Below are positions 56,261 to 64,000 of a stretch of 64,000 nt of DNA, in pieces. Source of the DNA: Misgurnus anguillicaudatus (lineage: Eukaryota > Chordata > Actinopteri > Cypriniformes > Cobitidae); NCBI RefSeq assembly GCF_027580225.2, contig NW_027395277.1:1674001-1738000 (forward strand), read 5' to 3'. The translations under genes and the position numbers were made by a program. Each line of letters opens with the position of its first letter. The stretch's first letter is position 1. The notes under the pieces were generated by a model. The model had not been told where the DNA came from and did no database searches. It was given only the letters and a program-made list of their open reading frames with translations.

Positions 56261-56562
56261 TACACTCACCTAAAGGATTATTAGGAACACCTGTTCAATT
56301 TCTCATTAATGCAATGGTGTGGGGGATGTTTTCTTGGCACACTTTAGGACCCTTAGTGCCAATTGGGCATTGTTTAAATGCCACGGCCTACCTGAGCATT
56401 GTTTCTAACCAGGTCCATCCCTTTATGACCACCATGTACCCATCCTCTGATGACTACTTCCAGCAGGATAATGCAGCAGCTCAATTATCATACACAAATG
56501 CTATGAAAGAAAGTATAAGAATAACTATTCATGCCATCTGTGTTCATACAACCCTGGTATGA
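56261..56562 (+). pseudogene. Internally deleted Tc1/mariner-type transposase copy
   Basis: The TIR-type end 'tacactcacctaaaggatta' is followed within 50 bases by the middle of a transposase frame. The conceptual protein (56314-56484) reads VWGMFSW, then HTLGPLVP, then FQQDNA. The Asp in QQDNA is the second catalytic Asp of the DDE domain in Tc1/mariner proteins. The DNA-binding N-terminus and the first catalytic Asp region are missing. After QQDNAAAQ the sequence leaves the family and the frame ends at 56562. It is non-functional. Confidence 0.8.
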
Positions 56563-57097
56563 CCAAAGCCGCCACTCAGGATCCAGAGTTCCTGGACAGA
56601 CGGTTGGAAAAATCACATGAAGGGCATGAGAGTAAAATGTAATCTCTCATGAGGATCTCTGCCCAAAACCGTGACTTTCGAAGTAAAAAAGATTCCCAAG
56701 ATGTTGTTTGGAAAATCTTATGTTTGTTTATTTTTATAAATTGCCTCGGTTAATGAACATCTGGTGGAAATATGTTTGCATGCACTTATGGTGAAAACAA
56801 ACAGTTTGAAATAATAAACTGTTGCTGTCATCATAAATGCAAATGCCATGCTACGCTTTCTAAATGTAAAACTCCTAAGCATTTTCTCAAATGAATTCTT
56901 TTTATTAATGTATGTTGCCGCAGAGTACTTGTTTTACAGGGTAAGTTCAATATGTTTAGTCAAGATCTCATGTTTAGATGTCAAAACAAAAGGCGATCAT
57001 GTGAAAATAATTGCACATTCTCTTGTGCAGTCATAACTAGCCATTCTTGCTAATGCAAGCACCACTATTACTAATGTATATATACAGTACCTTAGGC
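56563..57097. other. Non-coding; possible further Tc1-related remnant
   Basis: 'gccgccactcaggatccagagttcctggaca' like sequence does not match the TIR family above. The origin is unresolved. Confidence 0.35.
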
Positions 57098-57395
57098 CAG
57101 TGGTTCCCAAACTTTTTCAGCGTGCGGCCCCCCTTGTGTACGGTGCATTCCTTCCCGGCCCCCCAAAGAAAATTTGTGACAAAAAACTGTTCTAAAACTC
57201 AACATTTTAATAAAAGAAACATTAAATTATACAAAAAAAGTAGTGCTTTTGGTTAGTAGCCTTATTTTCTTAGGTTTAATTACACAGAATTCATGATCAA
57301 TTAATGTATTTCACAAAATGTCATAAAACTGGGGCCCCCCAGGCACCATCTCGTGGCCCCCCTAGGGGCCCCGGCCCTCAGTTTGAAAACCACTG
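57098..57395. mobile_element. hAT MITE 'cagtggttcccaaac' with perfect 8-bp duplication
   Basis: Ends 'cagtggttcccaaac' and 'gtttgaaaaccactg'. Flanks CCTTAGGC at 57090-57097 and 57396-57403 are identical. This TIR is widespread among animal hAT elements. Confidence 0.93.
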
Positions 57396-57949
57396 CCTTA
57401 GGCTAAAGTCGTACAGCTAAATGAGGTGTGCTATTACGACTTTACCATAATACGGGTAAAACAAACAGTATAACAATGCAATGCAATTTGTTCAGTAAAG
57501 GAAGTAAACCACACTAAGAGCAGAATCTCAGTCCAGGGTGTGTAACTGCGGTTGACTGACAGACCAGCGGGTTGGAGAAAACCAGGTACCGCAGAGGTGA
57601 CAGAGTTAGCATACATGCTCATATGAGAGACACCTGATCCAAAACAAGCTGCCACATCGCAGCTGTCACAAATAATCCCAGCACGCTCACAACGAGATGA
57701 AGCCCTGCTTTAGGTGCTTACCATAAAGCCTGGAAACACTCCAATGACTTGTCACGGGTTTACTAACAAACAGATGCTCGTTTTTTTAACAGTTGGTCTA
57801 AAATTGATATTTGATTGTTTCCTGCTTGATACCTGGTATGTTTTCACAATGCATTTATTGTCAACGTGAATAAAGACAGAAACTGGGTCTGTACCAAAAC
57901 CCAGTGACCTGCCTTGCTGCCTACATGGGTAGCTGCCTACTAAAGGCCC
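57396..57949. other. Repeat-poor intronic DNA
   Basis: Nothing recognised beyond one copy of the flanking duplication. Confidence 0.35.
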
Positions 57950-58089
57950 AAGTATACCTCTCCTGACGCATTTAGCGATGCACGTACAGTACAGTATACG
58001 TATACTATTCTGATGATGGTATTTGCGTCATGCGCACTTTACGCTGACCCTAGCGTACGAGTAAAAAGTTAAATATACCCAGGCCTTTA
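57950..58089. mobile_element. Short MITE 'taaaggcccaagtatac'
   Basis: 'taaaggcccaagtata' and 'aatatacccaggccttta' are inverted with mismatches. A 16-C tract follows directly (58090-58105). Confidence 0.6.
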
Positions 58090-58104
58090 CCCCCCCCCCC
58101 CCCC

Positions 58105-58560
58105 CAGTCCAATTAGCTACAAGAGACAGAGCGAAAGGCTACCATTCATTTTCAATAGGAGTGGCCGTTTTCCAGCGACAAGCGACGAGTTCACCGCTGC
58201 ACCGAGCAAGGTGGGGCCAAAATAGACAAGATGGCTATTTTATGCAAATGTTGAGCGATGCGACAAAGCGACTGGCAATCGGAGTGTAGGGGCAGCATGA
58301 CGTAGGTCTGAGGTTTGAGTCGAAGAAAAAAATTCAAGATGGCGGAATATGCGTATTTCTGATAAGTTTGGCATTTTATCTCATATATTTTGTTACTTTT
58401 ATGGAGAAATAAATACTTTTAAATCCAAAAACATCGTTCTTGTAACTTAACAATACCTGAAGTGACTTTTGATAATGCTTTTAGAAACTAGCCAAGGAAC
58501 GCCCATAAAGCGAGTGCGTGTCGCTCGGTGTCGCTCACTTTTGTAGCTAATGTGACTGTC
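58105..58560. mobile_element. TIR element 'cagtccaattagctacaa'
   Basis: Left 'cagtccaattagctacaaga' and right 'ttttgtagctaatgtgactg' are inverted over ~30 bases, with 'gagcg' / 'cgctc' beyond. The interior includes 'caagatggc' motifs. No frame. Confidence 0.75.
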
Positions 58561-58798
58561 GGGTAAGGCAGTATACTTATAGAGAGTTTAGTGTTAGCAT
58601 GTTGCTAAGCTAACAATTATGCTTCAGTCTGACAGAGACTAAGGTCATGTTGGGTAAAGCAAGTTACACTGACATCAAAAGTACGATGTACACATTTATT
58701 TTTCATATTGACGTGCAATTGTTATATGTGTTTGATATAATTTGCCCTCAACTGGGAAACAGCTTATACTTACAGTTAGTAAAAAAACATTTGGGATT
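58561..58798. other. Non-coding, nothing recognised
   Basis: Short AT-rich interval. Confidence 0.4.
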
Positions 58799-59939
58799 TT
58801 ATCATACACCCGTTGCAATGCAGTGCAATGCGTGACGCAAGTGTTTTTTGCTAGTTTCAACCTGGCACAATTATAATTTTCACATTTAGCGCCACGTTGT
58901 TTAAATAGCAAATGCATTTGCACCCAATTTTGCGCCCATGAGCGTTCTGGTCTGAAAAGAGGTGTGTTCATGCGCATTGTTGGCGAGTTGCTATGTTTTT
59001 GTTATTTAAAGAGCGCGTTAGTAATATGCGCCTATAAACAGGATGACAACGCGAGTTTGCTTATCACATACATGAATGCACAGCAGCACAAAAATGCTTT
59101 TAAATATGAAAGATTAAAGGATTGAATGAAGATGATTATTGATTCTCTTGGACATAAATGAGGACCGATTATTAGACATTAGAAGGCATAAAGAGCCGCT
59201 TCACCTGTAGCCTGGTAAGTAAATAAATGCTTTGCTTTAACAAATGCATCTATTTTTAAATGTTTTTAAGTGTGACGCTACCACACGAATTTATTGTATA
59301 TGATGAGATGAGAAACATTTTTAAGTATACTTTTTAAAAATCCCATGGCGCTGTTCTAGTGCTGAAACGCTTCGGCTCTCTGCACGTTTGTAAATTCTTT
59401 CTCTTGTTTGTATTTTTAGAGTACAAACCTTTTCTTGCATATTTGCAAATTCTTTTACAATGATTATGTAGGATATCAATACATTTACAGCAATTCAAAG
59501 CCTGCTATTTTTACTTCCATGACTGAAAGAAAAAGGCTTCTAAAGGTTTTGATCCAAAAAATTTTAATTTCAATAAAAAATGAAAACAACACAAAATAAC
59601 AATTTTTTTTAAACATTATTCTTAAACTGGTGGTCTTCTTCCTCCGCTTAGTTTTTTAATTTACAAAGTCCGTCATCTAAATAGGTATTAGACATAGCAG
59701 CAGCGCAACTGGCTTTTAAAGGGGATGAGACATAAGACTCTCATTGGTTTATTACACGTTACGCCCAAAACACACCCATTACTCATTAGGAGAATATGTA
59801 CAACCCATTTTGACCGTGCGCTCGGCGCACAAACCATTTTTCCCGTCGTTAAATTAGCAAAAGTGGCATCGGACACGCCCATTTAGACTGTGCGCCGTGC
59901 GCTTTAGACAATGCACTTAGATCATTAAAATAGGGCCCC
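58799..59939 (-). mobile_element. Element family G, copy 3, near full length
   Basis: Reading on the minus strand it starts 'gggccctattttaatgatc' and ends '..gggtgtatgata'. It is co-linear with copy 1 (38659-39505) but ~300 bases longer. The ~64-codon minus-strand frame 59688-59882 parallels 38721-38936 because the DNA is shared; no transposase motif is evident. Confidence 0.82.
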
Positions 59940-60202
59940 TAGTGTTCGATTTGAGATGATACCCTTTGAAAATTGATATACTACATGGTAGAGTACATAG
60001 TGCACAGTATACAGCACAGGAAACCTCAAGCTGCCTGCAATCTTGGACAGATTTAAAAAAAACTTTTTTGCAGTGCATTCTGGGATTGTCTCTCTTTGAG
60101 CTCTCTTAAGATGGCTATCTGTTGAAACAAATTGATTCCTTATGTGGTCAGTTTGGACAACACTTTTTACCCTATAACCACAGATAAAATGAAACACTCA
60201 GA
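59940..60202. other. Non-coding, nothing recognised
   Basis: Intronic sequence without TIRs. Confidence 0.4.
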
Positions 60203-60385
60203 CTGTAAAAAAAATTCAGCTTTGGTTTTGCAAGTCAATTCAACTTACTATTTTAAGTTTTGGCTTGGAATAAGTTGACCTAACGTAGAAAATCAAGTTG
60301 AATTTGTTTAACTTTATTTTTTTAGTTAAAGTAAAATAAAAATATATGTTGATTTGACAAAAATGCTGCATGTTTTTTACAGTGT
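60203..60385. mobile_element. MITE 'actgtaaaaaaaattca'
   Basis: Ends 'actgtaaaaaa' and 'ttttttacagtg'. Interior 'aagtcaattcaactt' / 'aagttgaatttg'. A fragment of the right half recurs at about 60915-60995 and a relative at 5119-5272. Confidence 0.7.
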
Positions 60386-61030
60386 TGATACATTTCCAAG
60401 GTAAAAAAAATATGATTATAAATTGTGCCTTTTTACTGCACTTTGCATTTTACTTTATTTGGTTATTCCTCTTAAATGTACTTGAAATATGAATGTGTTG
60501 TTTATTATATAAGTGGAAACCACTAAACAGATTGTACGTTCTCTCTATCATTTTCCACACGCCAACTCAGGAACTTATTAAACACATACTCACAGCCTTA
60601 CAACATTAAGCTCTTTAGTTTGACCACAAAATAAATAAAAAATACTGGATTGTCCCTCCGTTTGTAAAAAATGAATGGAAAACCCATTAATGCTAATGCA
60701 CTAAAATAGAAAACCGAAGAAGAGAGTCTAATGGTTTAAAAGCAGAAATGTGACCCTTATGTTTTCAACTGAATGAAGTCTTAATCAAGTGAATTCTTCA
60801 CAAATGTAAAAGTCATCCGTTTGACCCAGGACTGTTTAGGCGGATGAACCTTTGGTTGGAAGGCATTTTGTGAAACTTTTGTGAAATTCTTTTTTTTTTG
60901 AAGGCTGGCGGGGAATAACTTAACTTAATTTGCTAAGTTAAAGTAACATAAAAATATATGTTGATTTGCCAAAAATACTGCATTTCTTACAATGTGCAAA
61001 TATGTGAGTCTACATTACGTCTGAAATTAA
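60386..61030. other. AT-rich intronic DNA with two repeat fragments
   Basis: A T4 end lies near 60880-60925 ('ggctggcggggaataact') and the MITE fragment at 60915-60995. Confidence 0.5.
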
Positions 61031-61032
61031 CG

Positions 61033-61620
61033 CATTTGGCAGACACTTTTATCCAAAGCGACTAATAGTGCACTACCATAGATATATACACTAGATGTCG
61101 CCTTGGGGTCCTGAGCATGCGTCAAAACCGCCGCCATCTTAGAACAGGGGTCTTGTCACAGGAAGTATCTAGGTAAAGCTGCTATGTCCGCCTGTACTTC
61201 GAATTCATGGACGATGCCAGACTTTTGTGTTGCGTATGGATGTTAGGGCTACTAGCACTATGCATTATGGTGAGAAAAAGTAGATTTTCAAAATTTTAAA
61301 ACTTTAATTTTTTTCTTGACCCAATGCTAAATACATGTCTGACTGTTGAAACGAACCAAAAGAAAATGAAGATAATCGCATTCATGACGATTTATGGTGA
61401 TTTTATTTCCGTTACACCATTGCCTACAATGACGCTGATGCGGGATTCCCCTGTTTCAAGATGGCGGCTCTGTTTGACGCATTTGGTCCAATGAACTGCC
61501 GTAGCCAAGGCGACATCTAGTGTACATATCTATGGTGCTCTACAAGCTATACATTTTATTAGTATACATCTTTCCTGGGAATCAAACCCATGACCTTTGC
61601 ACTGCTAATGTAACTAATGT
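61033..61620 (-). repeat. tRNA-related repeat split by a hAT-like insert
   Basis: 'atttggcagacacttttatccaaagcgac' type start (61033-61068) and 'aagctatacattttattag..gggaatcaaacccatgac' (61544-61605) are the two halves of the repeat also seen at 54521-54650. Confidence 0.7.
61078..61534. mobile_element. hAT-like MITE with near-perfect target duplication
   Basis: 'catagatatatacactagat' and 'atctagtgtacatatctatg' are inverted ends, followed by 'gtcgccttgg' / 'ccaaggcgac'. Flanks GTGCACTAC (61069-61077) and GTGCTCTAC (61535-61543) differ at one base. The interior has 'gccgccatctt' / 'aagatggcggc' arms. Confidence 0.85.
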
Positions 61621-62039
61621 AACTTTTAAGCACATTTCAACACGTATTGCTTGTGAGCCGGTCACAGTATGGTACAGACTCCACAAAGAAAGGTATACAG
61701 TTAAAAAGTATATTGTACCTGACAGCACACCCGCAGGTAACTCATTTCATTCTAAAGTTTCATCTGCTGAGGACTGTGTAATATTTATGGCTAGGGGTGC
61801 AGCATAAGCCACCTGGGGTATGGTTACAGATTTATAAAGCATTAAAGTCTGTAGCTAATGTTAGTCCATTTTCTGTTGTCAGCGTTCAAGGCATAAACAC
61901 AACACAAAGTCAGACCATTGCTCTCTGAAGAATTTTAATTATACGCTCGCTGGAAAATTACCAAAGCATTCGGGAGCGACAACGTGCTTCATTTTTCTCA
62001 ATGCAATTTTATACTACAGTACATGCAATGTTGATTCAG
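61621..62039. other. Non-coding, nothing recognised
   Basis: Intronic sequence. The frame 61520-61807 overlaps the repeat and is not supported. Confidence 0.35.
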
Positions 62040-62620
62040 ACTGTATAGCCTAAACTGTTGCCGTTCTCACTATTAGCCAATCATATTGGTCGTTTGATCG
62101 CTGAATACATCAAAGTTTTAAAGCGGTACTTTATAGCAGACATTAACATCTTGAAATATTCCTATAATAAAGCAAAACCGAATAATGAAATAAACAAAAG
62201 CTTTGGCAACAACCTCTGGCATTTGACAGGTGGTGATTGGATAAGCAAACCGAAATGAAATCAAGTCTCGGGTAAATATTTTTCTCATTAAGTCCATCGA
62301 TACGGATGCGGCCGAACCGAAACTCAATGGACATAATCTGCTCAGTGCTCATAAAGCCGGGCTCAACAGCGGCTCCTGGCACGGCTCTGGCCCTGATTTA
62401 TTAACTCCCTAATAGGCTTATGGCTGCCACCCCATCACTGGCAATGACATTTCTGCTGAGCGGCAATCTCTTGCATTTGTGTGTATGTTTGTATCAGCCA
62501 AGTCCTGCGGTGATTCCTCTTATAATTCACCTTCTCTGGGACAGCAGCGTTTTGGGAAAAATGTCATATGCGCTTTATTTCGACAAACAATCATGTGTGC
62601 CATTTTGACAGTGAGTTACA
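62040..62620. promoter_or_regulatory. Candidate conserved non-coding element
   Basis: A repeat-free block with 'agccaatcatattgg' (inverted CCAAT pair), 'acatcaaag' (TCF-like), 'aataaacaaaagc' (forkhead/SOX-like), 'catttgacaggtggtgattgg' (MEIS-like next to an E-box) and 'tgatttattaactcc'. Frames on both strands lack splice context. The evidence is motif density only. Confidence 0.3.
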
Positions 62621-62689
62621 GTATAAGTATCAGTGGGGTACAAAATAATGCCTGAAATATTTAAAGTAAAGATTTTGCATTGCTTTAAC

Positions 62690-62835
62690 CCAAGGTTGGA
62701 TAAATATTAAACAGAACCAACCACTGAGTTATGAATAAACATATACTGGGTTGCCCATTCATGGTTTATTTATAACCCAACGGTTGCTTCTGTCCAATAT
62801 TTACCCAAACATAGGTTAAACCAACCCAGATTTTT
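62690..62835. repeat. Fragment of a 'gggtt' / 'aaccc' palindromic repeat
   Basis: 'aaccaaccactgagtta..actgggttgcccattcatggtttatttataacccaacggttgc' resembles a common fish MITE. Ends are not clear. Confidence 0.45.
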
Positions 62836-63879
62836 AGTCTGTGTGTTTTTTTTTATTTAGCAATTTGGATAGGTGCTTAACCTATTGATCGCCATGACCT
62901 CATAGGGTAAAACAAAATGTTAAAAGAGCTCATTATTTTACAAATGCAATTGTAGCATCGCTACTTTTAGTTAGTTGCTTGCATGTGTATTTAAGTGTAT
63001 GATTGTGCTTTTAAGGGCTTTCACAAACAATGCTTAAATGTTTTCCATCTGGCCATGCGTGCGTCGCTTCGAGTGCGTTTGCCTTCAAATGCATCTGCTT
63101 TCAAATGCATGGGCAATTTCTAAAAGGTCCCCACAATAAAAACCCATTTAGCCTTGGCGCTGTCCTTCTGACCACGTGGCGTGTGTAATTATTCCCCCAT
63201 CTTTCCCTGTTGTATGCGGCCACACGGCTTCAGATGATGTGCACTCATGGAGGCATAACCGCAAGCTACATCTGATGAATCTCATTATTACACTAAAAGG
63301 TGAGGATGACAGTATGATGAAGGATCGCCTGAAGGATCACGAACACTTTGGATAGCTGCGACAATGAGCAGTAAACAAATACGACACTTTTAGGTCAAAT
63401 GACTGAATCTGTATGATCAAAATCGCACACTACCACACCATGCATCAGGGTGCTGTGCCCACTATGTGATTTTTCTGAAATACCTGAATGACCTACAGTA
63501 CTACATTTGCCAATAAGTGTATATAACACAATGCAATGCACTAAATTTGACCTGTCATTGTAAAGAATGAATTGAACATGGCTTTCGTCGTGATTTTTGA
63601 CTTTGATGAGTCAGACAGTGAAGACATATTTTTATGTAAAGCTGAATAAAAATGCAATATAATATTTATGTAATGCAGCAATAATGTTGCATAGCAACAA
63701 TGTCATGAAATGTTTACTTATTGCACTGGTTCACATATATATTTTTTGAAAAATAGTATAGGATACAGTACTGTATATTACATAATAACTATATAATATA
63801 CTATACTGTTTGTTATGAATTTGCTGTTGTTTGCTAAAAAATGGAAAATTCCAAGTACTGCATACTTTCCAAAGTTGTT
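62836..63879. other. Intronic DNA, one balanced block
   Basis: 63120-63370 is repeat-free with 'gtgtaattattcccc' and 'ctcattattacac', possibly conserved. 63530-63870 is AT-rich. Confidence 0.3.
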
Positions 63880-64000
63880 TACTGTGGGTTCACACCAGAC
63901 GCAAGTTCAACGATTTGCGCGAGTAGATTACATACAAAGTCAATGCAAAGACGCGATCAGACGTGTGGGCCGATGCTTATGACGCGATATGGGCGGCGCG
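63880..64000. mobile_element. Fold-back MITE family F, copy 5, cut by window end
   Basis: 'gtgggttcacaccagacgc', then 'gcgcgagtagatta..gtcaatgcaaagacgcgatcag', matches the left half of family F. The right half lies outside. Confidence 0.75.

Larger units (their letters stand above)
49394..64000 (+). other. Intron 2, running past the window end
   Basis: It opens with GTGAGT. No acceptor plus open exon in phase 0 was found before 64000. The next exon should lie outside the window. Confidence 0.5.

Overview
The window reads as euchromatic DNA of a teleost fish, most likely a cyprinid close to zebrafish. I infer this from its AT-rich background, the density of short inverted-repeat DNA transposons (MITEs), fold-back elements, hAT-like and Tc1-like copies, and several interspersed repeats whose ends I recognise from cyprinid genomes. 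There are no bacterial-style operons, and almost all longer open frames are chance frames in repeats or simple sequence.

Only one protein-coding gene can be supported, on the + strand, and only its 5' part lies here. A coding exon (9408-9552) encodes a short basic N-terminus and one membrane span, typical of a type II (often Golgi) membrane protein. It ends in a strong GTAAGT donor in phase 1. A second coding exon (49281-49393) has a clean acceptor and donor and joins in frame, giving 86 residues after a first intron of about 39.7 kb. Intron 2 runs to the window end. A second possible first exon (8045-8063) also ends in phase 1 and would give a version without the membrane span. The DNA at 7480-9400 is repeat-poor and CpG-richer. 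It includes three tandem promoter/5'UTR modules, each with an E2F-like site and a three-codon upstream ORF. I cannot name the gene.

The rest is intronic or upstream DNA shaped by transposition. 1-7260 holds an old repeat in both orientations, fold-back elements and several TTAA-flanked MITEs. 9.6-24 kb holds nested elements, the best being a three-level nest at 17977-19660. 24.7-27.5 kb is a MITE whose interior became a ~206-bp tandem array, itself invaded by an 835-bp fold-back element. 28.5-39.5 kb alternates hAT-like copies with repeat-poor blocks that could be enhancers. 42.0-44.7 kb is a 2.6-kb purine-rich ~31-bp minisatellite. 46.9-48.1 kb is a fold-back element with an exact 3 x 264-bp internal triplication. 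50-64 kb repeats the pattern and adds a decayed Tc1-like transposase.

Taken together the window is a fossil record of TTAA-targeting and hAT-type elements, with enough internal paralogy to reconstruct several empty sites from the sequence alone. All family names above the level of TIR and target duplication are inferences made without database searches.
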